A stretch of 64,000 bases of DNA, from positions 1,426,001 through 1,490,000 of the forward strand of contig JAUIRK010000903.1 of assembly GCA_030549495.1 (NCBI GenBank), in the 5' to 3' direction. The notes beneath the pieces were generated by a model. The model did not search any database and was not told the DNA's origin. It worked only from the letters and a program-made list of their open reading frames with translations. This stretch comes from Nectonema munidae. Lineage: Eukaryota; Nematomorpha; Nectonematoida; Nectonematidae. A program made the translations under genes and the position numbers. Shown here piece by piece: positions 1 to 12,200 of this stretch. The stretch's first letter is position 1; each line of letters starts with the position of its first letter.

Positions 1-1111
1 AACTTTTCATATCCATTAGGAATATCTTTATCTGCACAAAAATGTCGAAACTGCGTTGTAAGTTTTATTGCTGTAGAAAATGTGATTGTTTTTGATAGTG
101 TAGGTAGAGTATCGTTGGCATCATCATCATCAATATCAGCATCACTGTTAGCAGATTTAAATAGCACTGTTGTGCATTTTTTGGTAACTAAAAATCGAAT
201 TTTTCATTTACTTCTAAATCGTCATATAATTTGATGTATTCTGCAGGGCTGGTAATAGGATTATTAATATGGGCACTGGATATATGAAGAAATTCTACAA
301 GGTTACCCTTGTCTTCGTAAGCATTTTCAGAAACATCAATATTTAAAACGCCACACTTTGCAAAACACTTTATGACAGTCGAAGATGTAATTTCTTTTAT
401 AGAGTCGTGAATCCAACGACATGCATATAAAACGCTTTTCACGAAGTCAGAAAGTTTTTCATTGTGGCTGATGCTGTTGAGAACAGAACGAAGCATGCGT
501 TTTGTGTAGTGCATTTTAAAAGTTTTAATAATGCCTTTATCTAACGGTAGGAGTAAAGATGTACAGTTTGCAGGAAGAAAATGAAGTTGCTATAAAATCC
601 AAGTACATGTGACGTGGCATTATCTAACAAAAGAACTACCTTTCTCTTTTGAGCTTTCATTTTATTGTTGAATCTTCATACAATCATAAAACACGGATCT
701 TGTCATCCGAACTTTAACAACACCACGTTGAAATTCTCCAAGTTGGTTTACACAAATTGCAACGGTTAAACGTTCTTTACATGTTTATATTCTAGCGCGA
801 AAGATCAACCCAGTTTTGTCCATATTAAAAATATGACACGGAGAATATTTGTCTAGAAGTTTAGGAAGCTTAAAAAATATCAGAAATCACCACTAATATC
901 AGAAAATGTAATGTCTTTTACGAAACTTTGTTAACCAGCCAGAAGACGCTTTAAATTCCGTCAATCCAAGTTTTTCAACGTTTTTCTGTAAAGTGGTCCA
1001 GATACAGAAACGTTTTTTACGGCCTGTCTGAAACCAAGATATATTTCTTTCTAAATCTTCGCTGGTCAAACGAGTGCAGTCTTTTTTGATCAAAATTATC
1101 ATTATTCTCAT
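1..1111 (-). pseudogene. pogo/Tigger-type DNA transposase remnant
   Basis: On the minus strand this stretch reads as a decayed Tigger (Tc1/mariner superfamily, pogo group) transposase running from right to left. A CENP-B-type helix-turn-helix is visible at about 1070-905 (ending FKASSGWLTKFRKRH). The catalytic core follows, with a NMDKTGLIF block near 820 and a VVLLLDNAT block near 640. The C-terminal helical part, SSTVIKCFAKCGV and onward, lies at 514-188. The pieces lie in different frames, so the gene is broken by at least two frameshifts and in-frame stops, and the 3' end may run past the window edge. The family cuts and pastes at TA dinucleotides. I saw no clear terminal repeat at the right side. 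Family assignment is firm; exact element ends are unknown. Confidence 0.8.
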
Positions 1112-1269
1112 AGGCTTGCATATACTGTAAAGTTAGGCTTATAAAACCCTTTTTCATAGCTAAATATCAGTCTTAAAATTAAGAGAGGGTCTTAAACGCC
1201 AAAGTAAAAAATCTTAGTTTAAAAAATTATTAAAAAAAATTTTTAATTAGTGCGGTTAAAGAAAATATT

Positions 1270-2215
1270 TTAAAGAACACTTACGTCGTAAAAAATACGC
1301 AATCAGAAGTGGAAAAGCACATTGGCCCATCTTTGAAGAAAATGTTTCGAATATGATTAAATAGAAGCGTCAAAATGGTTATGTAGTAACCCAAAATCAA
1401 ATTCGCATTTTTGCTCTTCAATGGGCAAAATTAAATCAAGACAGCAAAAAAATTTAAATCAACCAAATCATGGTGCTATAGATTTATGAAGAGAAATGAC
1501 TTTGTAATTAGACGTCAAACTAAAATTTCACAAAAACTACCCCAAGAACTGGAAAATAAAGTTTTAAACTTTCAAAAATTTATAATAAATAAACGGAAAG
1601 AATATAACTATCCACTTTCAAATATTGCAATTATGGACGAAACACCGATCTATTTTGATATGGTTGGAAATCGAACTGTATCTTTAAAAGTGGAAAAACT
1701 ATTCTTTTAAAAACGACAGGTCACGAAAAACTCGTCTTACTGTGGTTTTAGCTAAAACCATGGGTTTAAGCGAAAATTCATGCCAAAAATTATGCTTCCC
1801 AAGGGAGTTTTGTTCATGTAAATGCTAATGGATGGATGAAGAAAGAGTCAGATTGTGGATTCAAAATGTTTGGATGAAAAGACCCAACTCTTTTAATAAT
1901 TCTCGTAGTTTATTAGTATGGGATATGTTTAAACCTCATTTGTGTGCCGAAGTTAAAAAAACTGCTGACAAAGAAAACTGACTTGGCAGTTATTCCTGCC
2001 GGGTGACTTCTCTTTTGCAACCTTTAGACGTATCTCTAAATAAACCTTCTAAAGGTAATATTCGAAAACAGTGGAATGATTGGTTTACTAGTTCTGAAAA
2101 ACCCTTCACAAAAAATGGAAATATGCGTCCTCCTTCACTCTATACTCTTTGTGAATTTGTTGACAAAGCATGGAATGACTTAAAGCCTTTAATTGTTGAA
2201 TATTCTTTTAAAAAA
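1270..2215 (+). pseudogene. POGK-like pogo transposase remnant
   Basis: A second pogo-group transposase fossil, on the opposite strand to its neighbour and of a different subfamily. Recognisable blocks in order are the end of the helix-turn-helix (CYRFMKRNDFVIRR-like, about 1465-1515), a linker LPQELENKVLNFQKFI, the first catalytic Asp block SNIAIMDETPIYFDM (about 1620-1665), a second block LVWDMFKPHL near 1915, and LLQPLDVSLNKP with the C-terminal helices at 2003-2215. The blocks need several frame changes, so it is inactive. The order and wording match the vertebrate POGK/Tigger-derived proteins. It ends exactly where a homopolymer-rich stretch begins. Confidence 0.82.
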
Positions 2216-2422
2216 TTTTTTTTTATTATTGGTGGGGCTCGAAGTTAATTCTTTTGGGAAAATGAGCCCCGGAAAAAAAAAGGGGTTGGTGGTGGAGGAT
2301 CTTATGAGGATTTTTTTTTGAAGGTGGTGAAGAAGTGTTTGTAATTAAAAAAAAAATTAGAAAGTTTTGGTTTTTAAAAAAAAAAATTAAAATTGGGTAA
2401 AAGGAGGGGGGGGGGGGGGGGG

Positions 2423-2454
<32 letters not shown>

Positions 2455-2460
2455 ATTTTG
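2206..2460. other. homopolymer-rich, probably low-quality sequence
   Basis: Runs of G and A lengthen across this stretch (for example a G-run of about 17 at 2405-2422 followed by roughly 30 A), with many doubled and tripled bases in between. It directly follows the last codons of the pogo fossil, and the codon-like text degrades into homopolymers. This is what an assembly or base-calling failure at a read end looks like, although a genuine degenerate repeat is possible. Confidence 0.5.
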
Positions 2461-2489
2461 AGCATTTTTTTGTTTTTATTTGTTTAACC

Positions 2490-2922
2490 CGTGTTTCTCA
2501 ACCTTTGGAACCCTTTTCACTTCTTTTTTTCTTTGTCGACCCCTTGATAAAAATTGGATTAAAAAATATTTATTTTAATATTTTTCACTAATAAAATTTT
2601 TGAATTTATGATAAAGAAAATAGTATATACTTAGAATTCATATTGAAATGAAAGCAAATGTAATGCAACAATTTTTATAATAAAAAAGGAAAGACATTAT
2701 GAGATCCCTGTGGCTGATGCTGCTCAGCGAGTTTCTTTATATCTGGTTGCATTGAAGTTAATGCTAGTAGTAAAGCACCTCTTTTTACTATGTCAAGTCT
2801 ATTGCGAACTTTATATAATAAAAACTGTTATGAGATGATTTTCTTCATGGACCACCAAAATATCATTCTGGAGCCCCAAATATTTCGCTTGTGGACCCCC
2901 TGAATTATTATATGGACCCCTG
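2490..2922. mobile_element. hAT-type MITE, degenerate
   Basis: The left end reads CGTGTTTCTCAACCTTTGG and the right end finishes GGACCCCTG, both forms of the common hAT terminal repeat CAGTG(G)TTCTCAACC/CAGGGGTCC. The flanks carry an 8-bp near-duplication, gtttaacc at 2482-2489 and gtttaaac at 2923-2930 (7 of 8). No coding capacity remains in its 433 bp. It lies just upstream of the first recognised exon of the hnRNP gene. Confidence 0.6.
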
Positions 2923-3277
2923 GTTTAAACTAATCATTCTGTTCCATAATGGCAGAGTCTAAACTTTTAACTTATCTTAAAATGTTCTATTGAAAGGATT
3001 ATGAAAAATATGATTTCCAAACTGTTAAAAACTTCTTCGTTTGTTATTTCTGAACTTTTTACAAAATTTAGATTACTTACAAAAGATAAACTAACAAAGT
3101 TGATTTACCAATTAAAAATAGGTTTTTATTGGCCTGAAAACTTTCGCTTTTACACAAACAAAATCATAAAAGTGTTTTAGAAGTGCTATTAGAAAGTGAA
3201 AGTTGCCTTTGTTTGCCTTTAACGGTCCTAGTTATTTAAGATTGGACATTTCTATTTTTGTTTGATTACATTTTCAG

Positions 3278-6200
3278 GCTAAAATTAAAGAAAGAGATCC
3301 AATTATCTTTTGCAAACTCTTTGTGGGGAATCTCAAGTTTTCTACGACATCTGAAGAACTTGAAGAATTTTACTCTCAATTTGGAGAGATTGAGAGTGCT
3401 TTAGTCATGGTGAAGGATGGTAAATCAAGAGGATTTGGCTTTGTAACGTATAAAGATCCTTCTTCAGTTGATAATGCCATGGCTGAAAGGCCACATTACA
3501 TTGGCGATAGAAAAACTGAACCAACAAGGGCGCTTCCAAAGGAGGTATTTCATTATTCACATTTATGATGAACAGAAGCAAATGAAATTTTTCATCATAA
3601 TAGGACATCTGTATTTTTGCTCACTAACCCTTTCAAATCCTTTTCTTAATTAAACACATATGGCATAAGTAATTGAAACTGTTTAGCAAACGCTCATCCT
3701 GAATAACCAGATTTTTTTAATGTACTTTTAACTTCTTCATTTTGGGGCCTATTTCTATTGGCTAAAAGTCACGTGCTTATTAAATTGATCAAGGATTGGG
3801 TGTTTATTCTTGAATTGATTTAAAAAGTACTCCATAAAATAACTCATGTAATCATATACGTAGTTTTTATTTGTAAGTCGCACCTTCCTTGTTATGTTAT
3901 TGCCAATTTTTAAGTTTTCCTTTTTGCTAATTCACCTTTCTAGCTAAATTTTAAATCCTATTTATGCGATAATGGCTTTATGGTTTAGTGCGTTTCTATT
4001 GGGGTAACGTTAATCACGATAACGTTTCTGTAGTAAATCATTATAAACTGAGAATATCATTTAGCTATACACCATCTAATACCCAAATTCGCGTATTATG
4101 CACTCGTTGTGCGCATATTTCTACGCATGCCAATAATATCACGTGATGCATGTACTATGCCCCACGGTTAGATCAAGCACTTATTTTCGACTTTCAAATA
4201 CAATTACTCGCGCTACCAAATTTTGAAGTACAAATACTTCCATCATCAAAACCAAAAATACGAATAATTTGAAAATACAATTACAAATACTTTTTTCATA
4301 AACTTAAAGATGCTTATACACATGGTATAGCTAAGCGTATCAAATCGACAAATATATTCTTCATTTCAATCAATTCGATGTAACCAATAGTTATCACTCA
4401 GCTTGACTGACCTCTTTAAATCACACTGCTCCGTAATGGTTTCCTCGCGTGTTGTTCACCTGAGTATTTTTTTCTTATATAGATTTTACTTTCCTTCTAA
4501 CGCTGCAACCTAAATTATAGGAAAGTGGGTGGGGTTGGTGAAAATCCCTGAATTTTATCATATTTAATTAAAGTACTAAAAAATTCCTTATACATTTAAA
4601 AAATGTTGTGCGGGAGTACGCACGCTCTATCCTCGCTCATTTCACTGCTGGATCCACCTTCTTTCATTATCATCCTCAACTGATTGTAAAATGTTCAGGT
4701 ACTTCTGGACATGGTTATTTATAAAACCTCTTGAAACTTCTTTGTATTGTATTGGAGGGACTTTGCCTGCCCGACCTCTAACTAATCAATATGTAACAAA
4801 TGAATGGATTTGTGCAGATGAGAAAAGTGAGGCGAGTGTTTTTTATTGACATCTTGTAGACGTGTAGTTTGATTTATTTAGTACAGTGGCGTATCCAGAG
4901 GATTTCCTACCTTCTCTGAACTCATCTCCCTCTCTTCATATTTCTCCCAAAAAGTGTATTTGATTAATTTCGTAATCGAATGTTCCAATATATTGTCAAA
5001 GCAAAAATAGTTTTCAATCGAATGATTAACAAAGGTCAAAATTTGGAAGCACTGCCCTTAATCAATTTGACGGAGGAAAGGCAGAGGACGGTGGTTTGAT
5101 AGGAAACTAAAATCGAGTGATCATTTGTGTGATGCGGTGGGGTGGAATGGGTTAGGGGATTCTGGATACGCCAGTGTAGTGCTGCTTCTTTTTAATACAA
5201 AATGAAATATATCTACACACATAGGAAGCGATGAGTGCTGAGAATCAGATAAAGACTAATAAGATTTTCATTGGAGGTTTGCTTGAAGACGTTAATGAGG
5301 CTGAATTAGAGAGTTATTTCAACAAGTATGGAAATATTACTTTGGTTGAAGTCATGAGAGATTCCGCCGGCAAAAAGAGAGGTTTTGGCTTCGTTACCTT
5401 TGACGATCATGATGCAGTTGATAAAATTGTGTGTAAGTTGTTGCATCATCCTTAATCCATTCCATTTTTAAGTATGACTGAATATAAGCTTGCTTCATTA
5501 GTTTTTGAGGAGGATAAGATATCTTCATCTTTAGTGAGTATCTGTTCTCTGAGATAAAGTATTTTTTAAATTCGGCATTTTGCCTGCAAATTAAATTATT
5601 ACAGTTTACATTTTTTTATCCTTGTTGACAGTAGAGAAATTCCACGACTTAGGTGGTAAAATTTCACAAATCACCAAAGCTATTCCCAAAGAAGACTTGG
5701 CAAACTTTGGAAAAGAACGCCGCTCTTCCGGTCGAGGACGATTTCCTTCAAGAAGTTTCTTTCTTACACCACTTGAAAAATGTTCGCGCTAAATCAATCA
5801 TTTTTGTTTAGATGAGTATGCAAATAATTATCGCGACTCAGCGCCTGCCTACATCGATCAGAATCGATACACTGATAACAATTACAACTATGATAGAGAA
5901 ATGCCTGGAAATTTCAGAAATGCAAGTTTTGGAATGGGTACTTCATTTTTTATTCCTTTTTAATTCCATCTTGTAGAATGTAGATTAAGGACGCATCAGT
6001 GATTTGTGTTAAATTCTTCTTACTAACACTTAAAAATAGATTTTGAAAATATCATTTTCAATGACATTTGTTGTATTATAGCAGCGCTTTTGTTTTTCTT
6101 ATCATTTTGTGTATGTGTCTATCATGTCTATAGGATAACGCCTATAGGGATACCTATATTAATTTATATAGGATGATTGATTAGCAACATAGGCGTGTAT

Positions 6201-9200
6201 AAGGAAAATTAAACCAAACGATTTCGTTCACTAGACTAATGGGGCAATTCAATTCAATGCATGCAATATGAAGTAGCCATAAATGTATTAATTTTAGCAT
6301 TTTAGTTATTTCTTTTGAAAATAAGAAGTTGTTTTCTTTTGAAATGAAACATTTTTCAAAAAACATACTTTTTTTAACAGCCTTTTAAATAACTGCTTAA
6401 GTTAAATATTTTTTTATCCATGGTTATGCAGTCATAGGAAAAATATCCTTCTCTGACTTCAACTACTTACACAAAAATACTTAAAATAAGACATTTAAAC
6501 TGCCTTCTTACTTCCTGATTCCACTAAAGAAAAGCCATTCCACGTGCCTACTTCTAAATTTTATTGGATACCAACTCAGACTCTTATCCATAAAAAATAT
6601 ATGACTCGGACTCCGCAACCCTGTTATACTACTTTAATCGCCTTCGTTCCTCTTCATGAGAACCAAGCTTCTAATGCAGAGTTGGCCCTCCTACAGTTTT
6701 TATGCGGTGCCCTGAGATAAAATTGTTTGGGCTGGTTGCAGGTTAATTTACTATCAAACTACACGATCATTCAAACTATTTTCACCAAATTAGCTCAATT
6801 TTTTAATTCTCCTGTTCCAATTTTCACAGTTGATTTCGTTTTTTAAATTTTGAAGAACGAAGTTTCTCGCGGTTCATATTTATTCTTTGAAGTGTATAAT
6901 AAACTTGAATCTGGTAATTATTTTTAAAACAAGTTTATTATACCAAAATATTTTTTCATGATTACATTTTCTTACAGGTGTTTAAATAAATTTTGACTAA
7001 GAAAAATTAATTGTTTTATTATATGCCAAAAAGACTTTAAATCATTAAATTTTCAATGACGAACAAGTTCCGATGCAATGATAAAGATTGTTACAATTGG
7101 ACCAGATTTTTAGAGCCAAACTTTTAAACAGCTTCTTTTTTTCTAATAATCGCTCATAACTATAAAACATATTTATGAATTTTATTAGATGCCTTAATAT
7201 CCTCTCCGTTCGAAAGTCTTGCTACGAAATGTCGACTCTATTAATTATAAAAAAATTTATTATCATACTCATTGACGTAAAAATTGTATTGGATCGTATG
7301 CAAAGATATTTTTTATACAATTAAACGATCTTAGTGTTCTTAGATACCCATTCACAAAATCCCTTGATCCCCAAAAAGTCTACAATTTCGAAGAAAATAG
7401 GATTTGGATGAGTTTTAATTTTAAAATAGTAATAAAAATTACATTTCCTTCTTGCTGCTGCAATGTCTAGAATCAATCCTAGATTGCCTTTGTTAATCAT
7501 CTCAAATACTACAAAAACTTTATTTTGTGTTTTTTTTTAAATATTTAGACGGCCCAAACAATGGAGGATGTGATAATCCCTTTAACGCAATGGCAGCTAT
7601 GGCTTCCATGATGGGACAGTATTCTATGAATATGGGCGATTATGATTCCAGTAATTTTACATATTTTAATGTCTTGTTTATTCACTGAAATACCTTCATT
7701 TCGTTATGGAGATTTCCTCTTGAACCATATTAAAGAATACCTAAAATATTAGTTTCAAATAATTTTTATAATGTATCTGGCTATAAAATTGTAGAATGCA
7801 TAATTTTTTTTAAAAACGACTAATTTTCAAAGTAATCATCTGTGTAAGGTTTTTAAACTAGCTGTAAAGTAAGACACAAAAGTAGAGCTCAATTATGAGT
7901 AAATGAAAAAACAACAAAGTGAAACTTCACTTACAAGAAATCTTAATCAGATGGCACCATATTAAGCAAAAAAAATTAATTTTATGATAAAAAGCCAAAA
8001 TTTCAGGATATCATTGTTTTTTAATTTGTATTTTAACTTGTTAATTAAAAAATATATTTGAAAATTTCTAATTTGGCAAGAAATAAAAAGGCCTGTTTAT
8101 CTATTCTTAATTTTGTAACAAAAGTTTTAATTGTTCAAATTCTATAATAAAATATTTCCAAATTTATATCAAAAACCTTCCGTATCTTTCACCCTTTCTT
8201 CTTTCGTATCTTCCTCAAGTTTTTTTTCACTCTATACCAATTTTAGATTTGAATTTGTCAACTTCATAATCACCAATACTAGTTACTTCATTATTTTGTT
8301 TCTTTTACCGACGCCTTTAATCCGCGCTGATAGTGGCGTGATCCCAAATTGAGGTCAATGACCCGAGTCAGAAAACCAAATTTTGCGATTTTCGTGTTAG
8401 GACTTTTTTTTATAAAAATTTTTTATGTGCAAGTTGACATATGTATGAATATTAATTGTCAAAAAAATTTCAGAATTTTTTTTTAAATTTTCGTTAATTG
8501 CGTCTCAAAAATCCGAATTTAAACATTTTTGATCAAATTTTGCTAAAAAACTAAAATTTATTTTTTTCTAATATTTTTATGAAAGGATGCAGATTGAGTG
8601 ATATTTTATGCTAATATTTGAAATTTAAATAAAAATATTTAGTTTTCATATTTTTTTTTCCCTATTTTCACTTTTGGCGTTAAAAAATGACGTCAATTTA
8701 ACCCCATGAAAATTTTGATCCAATTTTGCGAAAAATTGGAGGCCTAAAATAAAAATGACATCCTCTTTTATTTTTTCCCCGACTCTTTCTCTACAAGATG
8801 ATGTAAAAAAAATTATATTTGTTACATAAAATTTTTGGCAAAATGACTCCAAACAAGGTAACTTTGACAAATTTGTCGATTTTTTTTAATTTGGTTAAAA
8901 ATATAAAAAAAAATTTTTTTTAAATAAATTACATAATCGTGTTCTAAATATACGAAAATATATATAAATGCTGAAATTTTTTTTTATTATTTTAGGAATT
9001 TTTAGGATCGGTCTGCATAAATTTAAATTTGGACATTTTTGATTGGCTAATATTTAGAAAATAATATATTTATATTTCTAATTTTTACATTAAGAGGTGT
9101 ATAATAGTTTGAATTTTAACATAAAACTTTAAATTCTTGAAAAAAAAATTTTTTTTTGTTTTTTATTTTCAATTTTATATTTTTGGCGTTAAAAATTGTT

Positions 9201-12200
9201 CTAAAAAAGATAAGAAAATATTTACAATTTTAATTAAATAATTTTCTTTCATATTTATAAAGTTTTCTTTTCTCTACAATTTAGTTGAAAAAAATTTACT
9301 TTTTCATTTTTCAATTTTTCTTCAGAGGGTTAGCCGTAGAGAGTACACAAAAATATTTAACTTAAAACTGATTATTATATCCAATTTTAACAAAAATAAA
9401 AAACTTTTTTACATTATTTTTTTTAGTAAATCATGCTATATGGTTTATATTTAAAGATTTTAATTTCACTTTTTTTTTTAAAAAATCTTACTCTTTTTTT
9501 ATACATAAGTCATGCCCGAATTTAAGTAAAAATTAACTTTAAACAAATTTTTAACATTTTTTCAAAATATTTTTCATTTTCAAAATGAGCCCATCTTAAA
9601 GAACATCCTTTTACCTACATTTTATAAGTTATAACTTTTTTAAAAAAATAATTAAAATAAATTTTTATAAGCCTTTGAACAATGTGCACAATTTTACTAT
9701 TTTTCACATTTTAGTGTGTAAAATGAATATTTACATATTTTTTTAAATTTTTTTGCATATTCATAAAATATAACTGATATTTAAACATACTACGGTGAAA
9801 AAATTAGAAAATATTTTTTTTATTTTTTTTAAAAATTGTAAAGCCCTACAAAATTTTCGAAAAATTTCAAATTTATCCAATTTTCTATTTTAATACCGCA
9901 TTTTAAAGGAAATTTTATACTGATTACGAAAATGTAAAAATATTTTAAATTAAAATTTTTTAAAATACTTTTTTAGCATTTGAACTTGATAAAATGACAA
10001 AAATTACAACTTTGACCTAAAAAAAATTAAAAATCAATCGATTCATTTCAAACAAATTACATATTATCAAACTCTATCAGAATACGTTTTAAAATTTTTG
10101 AATTTTTAATTTTTTGATTTTTCAGGCCCTTTAAAACGGCCTGAAAATTATGACTTCACATATATTCAACAAAAAAGCAAGTTTTATATATTTTTAGAAT
10201 CCTCTTATCATTCTGAATAACAATATTAACTTTATTTTACCTTAATTGTTTTTATTCAAAAAAATTCATATATATTTGTATATTTTGTATATACGTGTAT
10301 AATGTACTTAATTTAACCAATCAAAAAAATTCATTTGCATTAAAAAAAATTTTACATTCTCAATATATCCAATTCAATTAATGGCTGATGGGTTTATTTA
10401 TTCTTCTCAGGAAAGATAATATATTTGTATGTTATTATTTAAAATCTATATTTTTAATAAAACAAGATTCTTTATTAAAGTTGTTTTTTTAATTTATAAA
10501 TTTTGTATTTTAGATTTCTATAATTTGATACCTACTATTGATAATTTTTAAATAACTTAAGTTTTATTAATAGATTTCTTTAAAATCTAAATTATTTTTC
10601 AATAATAGATTTCTATAATCTAAATTATTTAGTTTATAAATTTTATTTTTCTAAACTCTATTACTTTAAAATTTTTAATTTTAAGTATTAAGGGATTTCA
10701 ATAGATTAAAATCTATTTTATATTTAAATAAATAGATTTTTCTACTTTTGATTAAGGTTTTTTAAATTTTATATAGATTACATATAATTTATTTGTATTG
10801 TCGTTTAATTTATTTTTAATGATAATCTAATTTGCTAATTCTATAGATTTAGTATACTAATCTATTTTTAATTTAAATAAATAGATCTTTTTTCTTTTGA
10901 TCAATGTTTTTTAGATTTTATATAATAAAAATAAATTATTATTATATACTTTGTTTATATTGTCTGCTTTAATTTATTATTAATGATAATCTAATTTCCT
11001 TATTGTTATTCTAGATTTTATATAAATTATTATAATCCCTTTTTTTTTTATATTTTTTCCTTTAATTTATTTTTAATGATAATCTAATTTGCTAATTCCT
11101 TTCTTTATTTTATTTTAAAATAAGTAAAGATCTCTTAAATTTTATATACTAAATTTTCATATCTTTTTATATAATTCAGGGGAATAACAATGTACGTGCG
11201 TACAAATGATCTTTACAATAGAATCGTACGTCTCGAGCGAAGCAAGAGACAAACACGGGACCGGCTAGTTACATATTATAATTGTTGAATAACAAAATAT
11301 TTCTACCTAGTTTGTTTCAAATTTACGACGAGTAGATTCCTAATTTTGCTTACGCTCGATGCACGTGATATCATTTAAGGTTGAACTAAATGAGTATGGA
11401 ACTATTGAAGGAACGATCATTTAGCACAGTGCTTTTCAACTCTGTAGGAATTTAACACTTTTTAGGAGGAAGAAAAATATGAAACTACAAACCGTGAGGC
11501 TCCAACTGAGGAGATCAGATAGATAAAGTATCAATATTGTTATTTAAGTATAAAAATCAAGGAATATTTTTGTTATTAAACGTGTAGAATTCCACTAAAA
11601 ATATTGGTTGTCTCCAGTGGTCTTGAAATTTGAAGATTTTCGGTTTTATATTATGATTATTTTAAATGCAAATTCTGAGGCTGATTTGGAAAGAGAGGAG
11701 GTTATGGGAGGGGAATTTTGACCAAAGATCAAACGGGTCTCAGGAGTAAAAATGCTGAGAACGATTGATTTAGCGCGTAGTTATTAGCTATATGCCTGCT
11801 TATTTACTTAACTGTTTCATAGATTATTGAGACTAATAGCTAGTTACCTTTTTTACCTGGTTAAGGTGGTGATGGCTACAGTTCTCCAGCTGGAGGAGGC
11901 ATGCGAGGTCCTGGTTATGACTCCTATGGCGAAGGAAGTACGCGAGGTGGTGGTGGCTATGCGCCATATGGCGGAACAGGCATGCGCGGCGGCTATGACC
12001 CTTATGCTGGAGGAAATTCTTACTCTCCATACAATAGTAGCGGTAAGCATTTCTCTATTTTAGCATCAATGCTTTGTGTATGACGTATATTCTTAAATTG
12101 CTCAAACTTTAGCACTTATCTAATTCTCATTTTTGCTCTAACAGAACATTATCGATGTCACAATAATATTTTTTTTCCGTGAATGAGAATAATTAGTTGA

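Noticed and set aside
2926-3277. Candidate first exon of the hnRNP gene (ATGs at 2950 and 3009)
   Set aside because: Neither ATG leads to a GT donor in the phase needed to join 3278.
11827-12063. Overlapping open frames on both strands over the Gly-rich exon
   Set aside because: They are shadows of the hnRNP exon 11866-12042, produced by its high GC content.
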